Below, piece by piece: positions 44,058 to 53,158 of a stretch of DNA of 64,000 bases. The stretch spans positions 30,163-94,162 of the forward strand of contig JACCWI010000058.1 of the NCBI GenBank assembly GCA_013697725.1, read 5' to 3'. The position numbers were made by a program, and so were the translations under genes. The notes beneath the pieces are model-generated. The model was not told the DNA's origin. It worked only from the letters and a program-made list of their open reading frames with translations, and did no database searches. The stretch is from Tatlockia sp. (GTDB taxonomy: Bacteria > Pseudomonadota > Gammaproteobacteria > Legionellales > Legionellaceae). Positions within the stretch are counted from its first letter, which is position 1, and each line of letters begins with the position of its first letter.

Positions 44058-44888
44058 ATGAATACTTTGCAAAAAGAATTAGAATCCCAAGTGTCTTCCT
44101 TGCGTCAAATCAAACCTTTAGTCCTTTGCTTAACTAATTTTGTCACTATGGACTTAGTTGCAAATAGTTTGTACGCGCTCGGAGCCTCTCCTTTAATGTC
44201 ACAATCAAGAGATGAACTGGAAGAGCTTGTTAGTATTAGTCAGGCAGCTTACATTAATATAGGAACCCTGGATCATGATTTTTGTGAACGAGCGCTTTTA
44301 ACAGTTCAGCTGGCTAAGTCACAAAATAAACCGGTAATTCTGGACCCTGTGGGTGCCGGCGCTAGCCGATTAAGAACTGAGGCTGCAAAAGCTTTACTTC
44401 CCTTTGTATCAATCGTTCGCGCTAATGCAAGTGAGATTTTGGCTTTAGCGGATAATCGTAGAGAGACAAAAGGAGTTGAAGCCACCCATTCAGTGAATCA
44501 AGCAGCAAGCGCAGCTAAAAGTTGGGCTGCCTCCACGACAAAAATTGCCGTCGTTAGCGGTCCTGTGGATTTGGTAACTGATGGAAACCAGGCACTTAAT
44601 CTTCCTTATGGTTCCTACCTGATGCCATTAATTACTGGAATGGGCTGTACGCTCAGCGCCGTTATAGCTGCTTTTGCAGCGCTAAATCCTAATCCTTTTC
44701 AAGCCGCATTCATGGCAACAGCCTATTTTGGTTTATGCGGACAACAAACCGACAGACAAACACAAGAACTAGGTTCTTTTAAAGAGTTTTTTATTAATGC
44801 TTTATTCAAACCAGACTGGGAATTATTCAAAGAATGGATTGACGCAGCAGACAAAGTATCCCCCAATCAGAATTGGATAAAATCATGA
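44058..44888 (+). CDS. thiM: Hydroxyethylthiazole kinase
   Basis: ThiM phosphorylates 4-methyl-5-(2-hydroxyethyl)thiazole, a salvage route to the thiazole half of thiamine. The 276-residue ribokinase-like protein shows LCLTNFVTMDLVANSLYALG, VILDPVGAGAS and ITGMGCTLSAVIAAF with the catalytic-site Gly-Cys. The ATG at 44058 has AGAGAGG overlapping the end of thiE; the open frame six codons upstream is not needed. Its stop overlaps the thiD start (ATGA). Confidence 0.94.
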   Translation: MNTLQKELESQVSSLRQIKPLVLCLTNFVTMDLVANSLYALGASPLMSQSRDELEELVSISQAAYINIGTLDHDFCERALLTVQLAKSQNKPVILDPVGAGASRLRTEAAKALLPFVSIVRANASEILALADNRRETKGVEATHSVNQAASAAKSWAASTTKIAVVSGPVDLVTDGNQALNLPYGSYLMPLITGMGCTLSAVIAAFAALNPNPFQAAFMATAYFGLCGQQTDRQTQELGSFKEFFINALFKPDWELFKEWIDAADKVSPNQNWIKS

Positions 44889-45715
44889 CAATGCAACGCA
44901 AAGTCTTATCGATAGCCGGCTTTGACGGCTCAGGCGGCGCCGGTATCCAGGCTGATTTAAAAACTTTTTCTGCCTTTGGTTGTTATGGAATGACAGTATT
45001 AACAGCTTTGCCTGTGCAAAACACTCAAGGGGTTAAAAATTGTTATGAGCTGCCATTAAAAGCAATTGAAGAGCAATTAGAAGCAATATTTGAAGATATT
45101 AAACCAGATAGCATAAAAATAGGCATGTTATTTAAAGCGGAAATCGTGAGTTTAGTTGCTTCTTTTCTCAAAACTCATGCAAAAAAAATCCCTATCATCC
45201 TCGATCCGGTCTTACTCGCTAAAAGTGGCGATTCCTTACTCTTAGCAGATGCTTTAGAAATATTAAAAGCAGAACTTATTCCCCTAACAACCCTAATCAC
45301 GCCAAATTTACCAGAAGCCCAAGCTTTACTAGGTTTAGATGCTCAGTCCGAAATTAATATGCCCTTAATTGCTCAACAGCTACTTAAGCTTGGAAGTTCT
45401 GCTGTCCTCTTAAAAGGAGGGCATCTACAGGATGAATTGCATTCCAATGATTTTTTTCTAAGCCAAAAAGGACAGTCTCAATGGCTGACTAGTGCAAGGA
45501 TAAATTCAAAAAATACCCATGGGACGGGATGCACACTTTCTGCGGCGATTGCCTCGGGTTTAGCGCTGGGCCTGGATTTGTTCGCTTCTTGTGAACTGGC
45601 AAAAAAATATGTTTATGGTGCTATTGAGGGCGCAAAAGATGAGAAAATTGGCTTGGGTAATGGGCCAGTGCATCATTTTTATCATTTGTGGCCAACCATG
45701 GATAAAATTTTTTAA
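44885..45715 (+). CDS. thiD: Hydroxymethylpyrimidine / phosphomethylpyrimidine kinase
   Basis: ThiD phosphorylates HMP and HMP-phosphate to make the pyrimidine donor used by ThiE. The 276-residue protein has LSIAGFDGSGGAGIQADLKT, VLDPVL-type strands (IILDPVLLAKSG) and THGTGCTLSAAIASGLA. It starts inside the thiM stop (ATGA overlap), so expression is coupled and under the TPP riboswitch. A small GCCCT-loop-AGGGC hairpin at 45734-45748 follows the gene but lacks a T-run. Confidence 0.95.
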   Translation: MTMQRKVLSIAGFDGSGGAGIQADLKTFSAFGCYGMTVLTALPVQNTQGVKNCYELPLKAIEEQLEAIFEDIKPDSIKIGMLFKAEIVSLVASFLKTHAKKIPIILDPVLLAKSGDSLLLADALEILKAELIPLTTLITPNLPEAQALLGLDAQSEINMPLIAQQLLKLGSSAVLLKGGHLQDELHSNDFFLSQKGQSQWLTSARINSKNTHGTGCTLSAAIASGLALGLDLFASCELAKKYVYGAIEGAKDEKIGLGNGPVHHFYHLWPTMDKIF

Positions 45716-45785
45716 TCACTAAAGTTGATCTTTGCCCTCTTTTAGGGCTATACCTTATTGAGGGATAACTGCTAAGGATACGAAC

Positions 45786-46367
45786 ATGGGTACCTTTCTA
45801 CTTGTAATTTTAGTAATAGCCGCATTATTGGTCTTTTGGGGAGTTGGTATTTACAATGGATTAATCGGCTATATTGAAGCAATTAATAATAATTATAAAC
45901 AAATAGACATTCAATTAGATCGTCGCTATAAAGTTTTTCAATCGTTGATTGAAGCGGTGAAAAAATACATGGATTACGAGCAAACCACTTTAAAAGACGT
46001 GGTTAGACTGCGTAATGAAGCTCAAGCTGCAAAAGCTGTCGGTGATGAAAAAGGACGAATTGCTGCTGAAAATGGTATTTCTCAAATTGCTTCTGGATTA
46101 AATGTGGTTTTTGAACAATATCCAGATTTAAAAGCCAGCCAGAACGTTTTGCAATTACAAGAGGAAATAGTCAATACTGAAAATAAATTAGCCTATGCTA
46201 AACAAGCTTATAATGACAGTATTGAACGTTATGAAGCCAAGAAAAAGTCATTTTTTGAAGCGATGGTGGTTAATTTTTATAAAGATAAATTAGATAAAAC
46301 TTACGAATACTGGTCACTGCCAGCGGATCAGGTTAAGGCACGTGAAGATTACAGCGTTAAATTCTGA
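45786..46367 (+). CDS. LemA family protein
   Basis: This 193-residue LemA-family protein has one N-terminal membrane helix (FLLVILVIAALLVFWGVGIYNG) with the rest in long helices forming a coiled-coil bundle (IDIQLDRRYKVFQSLIEA). The typical tail YKDKLDKTYEYWSLP is present. LemA proteins are often encoded next to membrane proteases of the M48 family, as here (gap of 8 bp). They are thought to form a membrane complex with them, though their function is not settled. Confidence 0.9.
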   Translation: MGTFLLVILVIAALLVFWGVGIYNGLIGYIEAINNNYKQIDIQLDRRYKVFQSLIEAVKKYMDYEQTTLKDVVRLRNEAQAAKAVGDEKGRIAAENGISQIASGLNVVFEQYPDLKASQNVLQLQEEIVNTENKLAYAKQAYNDSIERYEAKKKSFFEAMVVNFYKDKLDKTYEYWSLPADQVKAREDYSVKF

Positions 46368-46375
46368 GCAGAACT

Positions 46376-47416
46376 ATGGCACTCTCTGATTATCATGAAT
46401 CAAGCTCAGATTGGCGTACTCAACTAAAATCAAATGAGCGCAAAACCCGCTGGGTTATTGTGCTCTTTATTGCCATCTATGTATTTGTTGGTCTGATTGT
46501 TGATTCAGCCATGCTACTTTCCCGATATCCACAAGCTTCACTCAGCCAGGTTTTCATGGCTCTCATCACTTTACAAGTTACCCCGATTGCGACCCTTTTA
46601 ATGGGTGCTTTTGCTGTTATTTCGCTCCTGATTACCTACGCCATGTACGACAAAATTATGTTGCTCGGCACGGATTCGCGCGAAATAACCCCTGAAACTG
46701 CGCAAAATTTACAAGAAAAACAACTTTATAATGTAATTGAAGAAATGAAAGTTGCAGCAGGGCTTCGATTTATGCCCAAAGTCTTTATAATCAATGCAAA
46801 TTATATGAATGCTTTTGCAAGCGGCTATAGTGAAAAATCAGCAATGGTTGCAATTACTCGGGGTTTAATGGAAAAACTTGATCGCGCAGAAATGCAGGCG
46901 GTTATGGCTCATGAATTAAGTCATATTCGCCATAAGGATATTAAACTCACTCTCATGGTTGCCGTGTTGTCGAATATTTTACTCATTGTTGTGGACATAA
47001 TGTTTTATTCTCTGATGTTTGGTCGTTCTGATCGTCGTAATAACGGTAATAATAACCAACTTGCCCTAGTAATCATTGTTTTACGCTATGTATTGCCTTT
47101 GCTTACAATGGTATTAGCGCTCTTTTTAAGCAGAACTAGAGAATTTATGGCAGATTCGGGTTCTGTTGAATTAATGCGCGATAATGAACCAATGGCGCGC
47201 GCTTTGCTTAAAATTTCTCAAGATAATGACAACCATGCAGCTGAATACCAGGATGAGTACGGTAAAACAGCTCACGAAGAGCTAAGGCAGGCCTCTTATC
47301 TTTTAGATCCTTCCACCATAGATCCAATCAAATCCTTTAATAATCTGTTTTCAACTCACCCTGATATTGATGCTCGCCTCAAAGCTTTGGGCTTCACTCG
47401 TAAAAATCAAGACTAA
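46376..47416 (+). CDS. M48-family membrane zinc metalloprotease (HtpX-like)
   Basis: This 346-residue protein has two N-terminal membrane helices (about 26-46 and 66-90) and the zinc motif HELSH at 179-183 in VMAHELSHIRHKD. Another hydrophobic pair (about 195-213 and 228-246) is followed by the third ligand Glu in REFMADSGSVELM. This is the HtpX/Ste24 layout of an inner-membrane protease facing the cytoplasm. The partner LemA-family gene lies 8 bp upstream. The substrate is unknown; quality control of membrane proteins is typical. Confidence 0.9.
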   Translation: MALSDYHESSSDWRTQLKSNERKTRWVIVLFIAIYVFVGLIVDSAMLLSRYPQASLSQVFMALITLQVTPIATLLMGAFAVISLLITYAMYDKIMLLGTDSREITPETAQNLQEKQLYNVIEEMKVAAGLRFMPKVFIINANYMNAFASGYSEKSAMVAITRGLMEKLDRAEMQAVMAHELSHIRHKDIKLTLMVAVLSNILLIVVDIMFYSLMFGRSDRRNNGNNNQLALVIIVLRYVLPLLTMVLALFLSRTREFMADSGSVELMRDNEPMARALLKISQDNDNHAAEYQDEYGKTAHEELRQASYLLDPSTIDPIKSFNNLFSTHPDIDARLKALGFTRKNQD

Positions 47417-47547
47417 ATAAAGACGCAAAACGAGCTACAAAATTAGCGCAATTAAATTTAGCGACACCAAATTTTTAAAAAGAATTAAAATTTAAAAACA
47501 GATATACAAAATGTTTTATGCGAAATTTTTCATACACCCTGCCCAAA

Positions 47548-47580
47548 TTTAATATATTCTTAATAAATTATTGTTAAACT
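47548..47580 (+). promoter_or_regulatory. PmrA-like box and possible -10 of the effector-like gene
   Basis: TTTAATATATTCTTAA carries two TTAA half-sites (47549-47552 and 47560-47563) 11 bp apart, close to the PmrA consensus cTTAA-N2-TT-N2-cTTAA (mismatches at the first c and one central T). A weak -10 TAAACT (47575-47580) starts 11 bp after the second TTAA. Confidence 0.45.
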
Positions 47581-47607
47581 AGTCTTAAATGACAAGTGAG
47601 AGTAATT

Positions 47608-48639
47608 ATGACTATATTGTTTACGTTCAGAAATCCCCGGAATTCTATGGAAATTGAAAAAACCGTTGAAGGAATAACTGTTCATCCCAAATATGGTTCA
47701 ATGGTAATTGGACACGACTCTATTTTAACTGTAGATCGAATATGTGAGGTTGCATTCCAATTGCTCCCAACTCAACTAACAGACATTTCTTTAAGTTCAA
47801 ACTCAAGATTATTTGAGGTCGAAAACCAAATTAATTTTCCTAATAAAATTCAATCTATTGAATACGATATTGAACCCGAAACAACAATAGCTAAGCATAT
47901 TAGTAATTTCCAGAAGCTTCCTGCGACTGTCAAGAACCTTACAATTAAAGTCAGAGCTGACTGGTTATCGCATGAAAATTTACTCGAATTAATCAAAAAT
48001 ATTCCAATTTCCATAAACTCAGTTACTTTACCCAATTTATTTCTGTGGTATCCTGACGATGAAATAGGCAATAAACAATTGGCTGAAATTTTCAGTGTCT
48101 TCCCCCACCATATTCAACAAATCAACACAGCCAAACAATTTAATCCCGATGAGGAGGGTATATCAGATAGTCGCTTAAAGGCTGTTTTAATTAATCTCCC
48201 TTTCTCAGTAAAAGAACTAATAGTTCGTAAAGCTGCTCATTATGCCTGGGAATGGGAAAGTAATCGTTCTGTTATTTTAAATGAGTTTCGCAATACAAAT
48301 TATTTCCCTGAATCTTACAAAACGCTCACCAAAGATGTCGAGCCTAAACAGGATATATTATTTATCCAGGCTAAAAATTTATTAACCGATTATACGAAGA
48401 ATAACTCCAAATTCTCTTTATTCTTTACCTTTCACTGGGGAAGAAATCATCGAGAAGCAGTGAATGATGCTCTTAATAACAGCGTAGATTTAGATAGTTT
48501 GCTGACAAGACTTAAAACTGTTCAGGAAAAAGAAGGTTTTAATCCGACAGGATCTTTGGCACGTCGTATTCGTTATATTGAATTATTGATTGAAGAGAAG
48601 AGTCAATCTGACACAATAGTAAACTCGAATGTTATCTAA
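47608..48639 (+). CDS. Legionella effector-like protein (repeat region plus HWGRNH/LARRI C-terminal domain)
   Basis: The 343-residue product starts at ATG 47608, preceded by GAGAG. Residues ~50-220 have irregular leucine-rich/FNIP-like repeats: a strand such as SIEYDIEP or SVTLPNLF alternates with a helix every 25-40 residues. Residues ~255-335 form a domain I recall from several Legionella effectors (possibly DUF5617), marked FTFHWGRNHREAVNDALN and GSLARRIRYIELLIEEK. No signal peptide or membrane helix is seen. The combination, plus a PmrA-like promoter box, suggests a Dot/Icm effector acting in the host cell. The host target is unknown. Confidence 0.7.
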   Translation: MTILFTFRNPRNSMEIEKTVEGITVHPKYGSMVIGHDSILTVDRICEVAFQLLPTQLTDISLSSNSRLFEVENQINFPNKIQSIEYDIEPETTIAKHISNFQKLPATVKNLTIKVRADWLSHENLLELIKNIPISINSVTLPNLFLWYPDDEIGNKQLAEIFSVFPHHIQQINTAKQFNPDEEGISDSRLKAVLINLPFSVKELIVRKAAHYAWEWESNRSVILNEFRNTNYFPESYKTLTKDVEPKQDILFIQAKNLLTDYTKNNSKFSLFFTFHWGRNHREAVNDALNNSVDLDSLLTRLKTVQEKEGFNPTGSLARRIRYIELLIEEKSQSDTIVNSNVI

Positions 48640-48770
48640 GCTCAGACCTGAATAAATGGCTTTGCTTGAATGAGAAATTAATTCTGGTTTACAAATCTTT
48701 CATTCAAGCCTACTATTTAAAAGGATTCAGAATAAATAACCTTGATTACCCGAACTAAAAGGAGTTAGAA

Positions 48771-48962
48771 ATGTTAACTTGGGCCCTGATTTTCCTAGTC
48801 ATTGCAATAATCGCTGGCGTATTTGGTTTTAGAGGTGTTGCCTCAACTGCCGTTGATATTGCAAAAATTTTATTCTTTTTGTTTATCATCATCTTTGTTG
48901 TTTTACTTATCTTATCTATGTTTGGCGCCGGAACTCCGCCCCCACCTGCAGCAGCGGTTTAG
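48771..48962 (+). CDS. DUF1328 (YtjA-like) small membrane protein
   Basis: This 63-residue protein has two hydrophobic helices ([17 protein letters not shown] and [18 protein letters not shown]) separated by [12 protein letters not shown], the hallmark of the DUF1328/UPF0391 family. A proline/alanine tail ends it. The function is unknown; related genes respond to envelope or osmotic stress. AAGGAG precedes the start and a strong terminator follows the stop. Confidence 0.9.
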   Translation: MLTWALIFLVIAIIAGVFGFRGVASTAVDIAKILFFLFIIIFVVLLILSMFGAGTPPPPAAAV

Positions 48963-48967
48963 CTTTA

Positions 48968-49009
48968 GAATCCTCGCAGCCTGGCTGCGAGGATTCATCC
49001 ATCTTTTTT
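48968..49009. terminator. Strong terminator after the DUF1328 gene
   Basis: GAATCCTCGCAGCC (48968-48981) and GGCTGCGAGGATTC (48983-48996) are perfect complements, giving a long GC-rich stem with a tight loop. Six T follow at 49004-49009. It separates the DUF1328 gene from the convergent corA and ends at the corA stop codon. Confidence 0.88.
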
Positions 49010-49974
49010 CAAAGCCATTTCTTGCGTTTAAAATATTTGTAGGGAAGTAAGGCTGATAAAAACATCAAGCCTAAAGCCATTGAATAACCCCATTTATAAG
49101 ACAGTTCTGGCATTATCTGAAAATTCATACCATAAATGCTGGCAATCAGAGTCGGTGGTAAAAAGATAACTGCAGCAACTGAAAAGATTTTTATAGTCGC
49201 ATTTTGTTCAATATTAATCATGCCCAGCGTTGCATCGAGAAAAAAATTAACTTTGCTCGAAATAAAATTAGAATGATCACTTAACGACCGTACATCCTTA
49301 CTCAAAGTGCTTAGCCGGGTTTGACGGGCACTATCTAATTGTAAACCTGCAGATTGCCCAAAAAAAGGAATTAAACGGCTAAAGGTCACTAGACATTCGC
49401 GCGCCCTGGTATTTAAATCAGCATTCGCCCCGATTATTTGAATTATATTGCTGTAATTGATTTTTTCCTCTTGGCCCGTTTTAAAAATAATTTTAGAAAC
49501 TTCCTCAAGATGATGACTTACGTTTTCAAGAATATCGGCAAGGCGATCAATGTTTGCTTCCAGCAATTCGATAAGGATGGTTGCTGCGTCATTATGGATA
49601 AAATCAAAACTATGCAATTGAGCTACACAGAGTTTAAAGGCCTGTGGTTCAATATATCGTATGGTGAGCAATTGGTTTTTAGTAAGGACAAAGGTTACAG
49701 CATCGACTTTAGGATCAGGCGACTCTGATTGGGCTATCATGGTGGCTGTCATAAAGAGCACATCTTTATGTTTATAAAGTCTGCTAGACAATTCAATTTC
49801 ACGCATTTCTTCCCGGGTCGGTACATTTAAACCCAGTTTTTCTTCCAGAAACTGCTCTTCTTCCTTAGTCGGTAATAGGAGGTCAATCCAAACCGCTTCA
49901 TTCAGTAAGGAAAGATTAGTTTCATTAATCTCATTCATTTGCAAAGTATCTTTACTCAAATAAGCTCTAATCAT
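49009..49974 (-). CDS. corA: CorA family magnesium transporter
   Basis: This 321-residue CorA-type Mg2+ (or Co2+/Ni2+) channel of the inner membrane has a large cytoplasmic N-terminal domain ending in a long helix. Two C-terminal membrane helices follow, with the signature YGMN at 281-284 between them. The tail KYFKRKKWL is the basic sphincter end. The N-terminus MIRAYLSKDTLQMNEI and WIDLLLPTKEEE fit the family. The gene is monocistronic and convergent with the DUF1328 gene. Confidence 0.94.
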   Translation of the reverse strand: MIRAYLSKDTLQMNEINETNLSLLNEAVWIDLLLPTKEEEQFLEEKLGLNVPTREEMREIELSSRLYKHKDVLFMTATMIAQSESPDPKVDAVTFVLTKNQLLTIRYIEPQAFKLCVAQLHSFDFIHNDAATILIELLEANIDRLADILENVSHHLEEVSKIIFKTGQEEKINYSNIIQIIGANADLNTRARECLVTFSRLIPFFGQSAGLQLDSARQTRLSTLSKDVRSLSDHSNFISSKVNFFLDATLGMINIEQNATIKIFSVAAVIFLPPTLIASIYGMNFQIMPELSYKWGYSMALGLMFLSALLPYKYFKRKKWL

Positions 49975-50032
49975 CCGGCTCTCATTTAGTTAATTGAAGG
50001 TAAAAACTTTCCACAACATTAAGATATAGGCA

Positions 50033-50806
50033 TTATTCGCGCAAACCAACTCCTTTTTTTAACTGTATTAAATTATACGCAACCAGAAAAATTAGGGTTG
50101 AGCATATTATTATTATAGAGTTCAGTATATTAACTTCATGTTTATCGATCATCGCATGCCTTAATGCATTAACCATATAAAGGATGGGGTTAAAATGAGA
50201 AATAGTTTGCCAAAAAGGAGGGAGCATTGAGGTACTGTAAAAAACTCCCCCAAGATAGGTAAGAGGAGCGAGCACAAAAGTTGGGATAATCATTACATCG
50301 TCGAAATCTCGCGCTACCATCGCATTAGCAAAGCCTGCTAGTGAGAAAATTGCAGATACCAAGAGCACAACTAAAATAGTCATGGTTACATGATGAACTT
50401 CTAATTTTATAAAAAAGCAAGCCACTATAAAAACCAGCAAAGCGACAAGGGTGCCACGTAGCATTCCGCCTAAAACATAACCGAGCAATAAAAGACTGTC
50501 ATGCATTGGGCTTATCAATAGTTCTTCAATACTTTTTTGAAAGCGAATACTAAATAAAGACGTAGAGACATTGGCATAAGAATTGGTTATAACCGACATC
50601 ATAATCAGGCCGGGAGCAATAAAAGTGGTGTAATCAACGCCATCAATCTTACCAATTCTAGGTCCCATCAAGCTGCCAAAAATTAAAAAATAAAGTGCAG
50701 TGGTAATTACGGGGGGTAAAAATACCTGACTGGCGATGCGAAACATTCTAACCATTTCGCGTCTGATGATGGTGTATAAGGCTGTTGCCTGTTTTTTAAT
50801 TGCCAT
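50033..50806 (-). CDS. yadH: ABC-2 type permease, YadH-like
   Basis: This 257-residue membrane subunit of an ABC-2 exporter has six hydrophobic segments. The N-terminus (YTIIRREMVRMFRIASQVFLPP) and the central PTFVLAPLTYLGGVFYS are typical of the YadH group. It overlaps the ATPase gene upstream by 11 bp. The transported substrate is unknown; in E. coli yadGH is also without a firm assignment. Confidence 0.92.
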   Translation of the reverse strand: MAIKKQATALYTIIRREMVRMFRIASQVFLPPVITTALYFLIFGSLMGPRIGKIDGVDYTTFIAPGLIMMSVITNSYANVSTSLFSIRFQKSIEELLISPMHDSLLLLGYVLGGMLRGTLVALLVFIVACFFIKLEVHHVTMTILVVLLVSAIFSLAGFANAMVARDFDDVMIIPTFVLAPLTYLGGVFYSTSMLPPFWQTISHFNPILYMVNALRHAMIDKHEVNILNSIIIICSTLIFLVAYNLIQLKKGVGLRE

Positions 50807-51710
50807 GAGTAATAATATCCAGGAAAAGTTCTTCTAAGCGATTTGTTTTATTACGCATACTTTGGATGCTAAGGCCATGCTCTGTTAAAACCGCAAAAAC
50901 CTCATTAAGTGTCCATTTATTATCGACTCGTAGTTCAAAGCTATTGCTATCAATGAGTGTTGTAGTAAAGGATTCGAGTAAAGGAAGCTCTGTAAGCGGT
51001 TTTTCAGTGGTGAAGACTAGTGTTTGGTGACATAAGGTTTTTAAGAGAGTTTTCATCGAGGTATTAACAACTAATTTACCCGCATCAATAATTGCAACGT
51101 TCTTACAAAGCTGCTCTGCTTCCTCAAGATAATGAGTGGTCAAAATAATCGTTGTTCCGAGCCTATTGGTTTCACTTAAAAATTCCCAAACCGAGCGACG
51201 AATTTCGATATCTACTCCAGCAGTCGGTTCATCGAGGATTAAGATCTTGGGTTGGTGAATTAAGGCTCGAGCTATCATTAAACGACGTTTCATTCCTCCA
51301 GAAAGATGGCGTACCATCCCTTTGCGTTTATCCCACAGACCGAGTTGTTCTAATAATTCCATTGCTCTTGGAATAGCTATTTTACGAGGAATACCATAAT
51401 AGCCTGCTTGATTGATCAGAATTTGTTCGCAAGTCTCAAACACATTAATGTTAAATTCTTGTGGAACTAAACCGATACAAGATTTAGCTTGCTCAGGATT
51501 TTTATCAAGATTATAGCCTTCAATAATAATCTCACCTGAAGTTTTGTTCAAAAGGGTGGTAATTAATCCTATAGTTGTGGATTTACCTGCCCCGTTCACA
51601 CCTAAAAGAGCAAAAAAATCACCTGATTTGATCTTAAGATCAATATTTTTTAGGGCTTCAATGCCATTAGCATAGGTTTTGCATAGCTGCTTAATCTCTA
51701 AAGCATACAT
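50796..51710 (-). CDS. yadG: ABC transporter ATP-binding protein, YadG-like
   Basis: This 304-residue ATPase has Walker A GVNGAGKST, Q-loop LVPQEFNINVFET, signature LSGGMKRRL, Walker B ILILDEPTAGVD and the H-loop TTHYLEE. The start was set at ATG 51710 (MYALEIKQLCKTYANG), which aligns with E. coli YadG; a GTG 13 codons upstream is open but gives an unlikely extension. It pairs with the overlapping yadH permease gene. Confidence 0.94.
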   Translation of the reverse strand: MYALEIKQLCKTYANGIEALKNIDLKIKSGDFFALLGVNGAGKSTTIGLITTLLNKTSGEIIIEGYNLDKNPEQAKSCIGLVPQEFNINVFETCEQILINQAGYYGIPRKIAIPRAMELLEQLGLWDKRKGMVRHLSGGMKRRLMIARALIHQPKILILDEPTAGVDIEIRRSVWEFLSETNRLGTTIILTTHYLEEAEQLCKNVAIIDAGKLVVNTSMKTLLKTLCHQTLVFTTEKPLTELPLLESFTTTLIDSNSFELRVDNKWTLNEVFAVLTEHGLSIQSMRNKTNRLEELFLDIITHGN

Positions 51711-51759
51711 ATTAAATCTATTTGCAGAAAAATCAAAAGTATACACCAATGCGCTTCAG

Positions 51760-52368
51760 TTAAGGAGAATTTCCTGACAAGGGCCGAGTTTTCATCCAGC
51801 CTGCCAGGCTATAACGAATTTCCTGGGTAATAGAAACCTCATGAGGAAGATCTGAGCTAAAGCAAATAAAGCGATTTGCTTGAGGTAGTACTGAGGCTAA
51901 AAGATTATTTTGACAATCATAAAGGTTTAATTCACCGCCAAACGATTTTTGCCAGAGATTATTAAGGTAATAAACACAGGAAATTCGTCTATCTTTGCTA
52001 TGCGCGAATTGATCCACATGTTTTTTATAAAAAGATCCAGGTTGGTATCTGGCAAAATGAGTCTCGAAATCAGCTAAACCGAGAAATAGACTTTGGTTAA
52101 GAATTTGGCGAAGTGAGTTTATTTTGCAAAAATACTGGCTAAGCGGCTCTTCGGCATTTTGTTCATCTAACCATAAAATTTTATCATTTCTTATCTCACT
52201 ATGATGACTTGATCTTGAGCCTGAACCAATTCTAGCATCTTGAAATTTGTCTTTATTAAAACTCGTCTCTGCAAGTTCTCGTAAACTATGGAAGATAGAT
52301 TCATCAAGAAAATCATCAATAATGTGAAATCCCTGACTATAGAGTTCATCCGCTAGCATTTCGCTCAC
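51760..52368 (-). CDS. 2OG-Fe(II) oxygenase (prolyl-hydroxylase-like)
   Basis: This 202-residue 2-oxoglutarate/Fe(II) dioxygenase of the SM-20/prolyl 4-hydroxylase type has iron ligands H117-x-D119 (YKKHVDQF) and H176 (LPHEV). R185 is the likely 2-oxoglutarate contact. The start was set at GTG 52368, which overlaps the upstream stop as GTGA and has AGGAG 5 bp away; a longer frame with ATG 52407 is less likely. It is translationally coupled to the YgjP-like metallopeptidase. Protein hydroxylation, perhaps of a ribosomal or translation protein, is a possibility. Confidence 0.85.
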   Translation of the reverse strand: MSEMLADELYSQGFHIIDDFLDESIFHSLRELAETSFNKDKFQDARIGSGSRSSHHSEIRNDKILWLDEQNAEEPLSQYFCKINSLRQILNQSLFLGLADFETHFARYQPGSFYKKHVDQFAHSKDRRISCVYYLNNLWQKSFGGELNLYDCQNNLLASVLPQANRFICFSSDLPHEVSITQEIRYSLAGWMKTRPLSGNSP

Positions 52369-53066
52369 AGTTCTCCTTGAGAAAGCATTAGCTTTAAAGA
52401 CCGCCATTCAGGTAAAAATTTATCCATTAACGCATGGAATCGTTTATTATGACTTGCTTCTAAAAGATGTACCAGCTCATGAACAAGAACATATTCAATA
52501 CAAGAAAGAGGTTTTTTAATCAAATTCAGATTAAGACAAATTTGTTTTTTAACGGGATGGCAGGAGCCCCATCTTGAGCGCATTTTACGAAGATTCCAGC
52601 TGCTTGCCGAAACACCAATAATTGTTTCCCATTTTGCAAAAAGCTCAGGTAAAACTGCTTTCATTTGTTGTTGATACCAACTTTCTAATAATTTTTGTCT
52701 TTCAGCGATTATTAAATTCTTTTTTGAAAAGCAATAAATAATCTCATCTTTGAGGATGACATGCTTTTCTTTTTCAGTCTGAAGAAAAAGAAGAGGGTAA
52801 CGTGCGCCTAAAAACTCATGCTTCTCCCCCGACTCGTAACAAGCAATTGGTTTTGCCTGAGCTCGAGCTTTGAAAAGCTCGCGTTGCTTGTGAATCCATG
52901 CACGTTTAGTTTCCAATTGCTGGGTAATAAAATCTAGCTTAAGCTTGAGCGGCGCGCTTATGGCAACCCGGCCATCCGGGGGATAAATTCGGAGAGTCAT
53001 ATTTTTTATAGGTTTTCTACGTAATTCTATAAGAATCCCGTCAAATTCCAGCTGATTTATTTTCAT
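52365..53066 (-). CDS. YgjP-like zinc metallopeptidase (DUF45)
   Basis: This 233-residue protein of the YgjP/DUF45 (M48-related) family has HELVH at 196-200, with His206 and His211 in ASHNKRFHALM for zinc. Before these comes the family segment MRSRWGSCHPVKKQICLNLNL. It starts at ATG 53066; a TTG four codons earlier is open. The downstream oxygenase starts within its stop codon. The biochemical substrate is not certain; a UTP pyrophosphatase activity has been claimed for a relative. Confidence 0.88.
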   Translation of the reverse strand: MKINQLEFDGILIELRRKPIKNMTLRIYPPDGRVAISAPLKLKLDFITQQLETKRAWIHKQRELFKARAQAKPIACYESGEKHEFLGARYPLLFLQTEKEKHVILKDEIIYCFSKKNLIIAERQKLLESWYQQQMKAVLPELFAKWETIIGVSASSWNLRKMRSRWGSCHPVKKQICLNLNLIKKPLSCIEYVLVHELVHLLEASHNKRFHALMDKFLPEWRSLKLMLSQGEL

Positions 53067-53158
53067 AAAGGGAAACAAATTGATAAAGCAGAAAAGATTG
53101 GACTAATTATAACAAATTGCAGGACAAGGAACCATTTTAAATCAAAGTTGCTGTCTAA

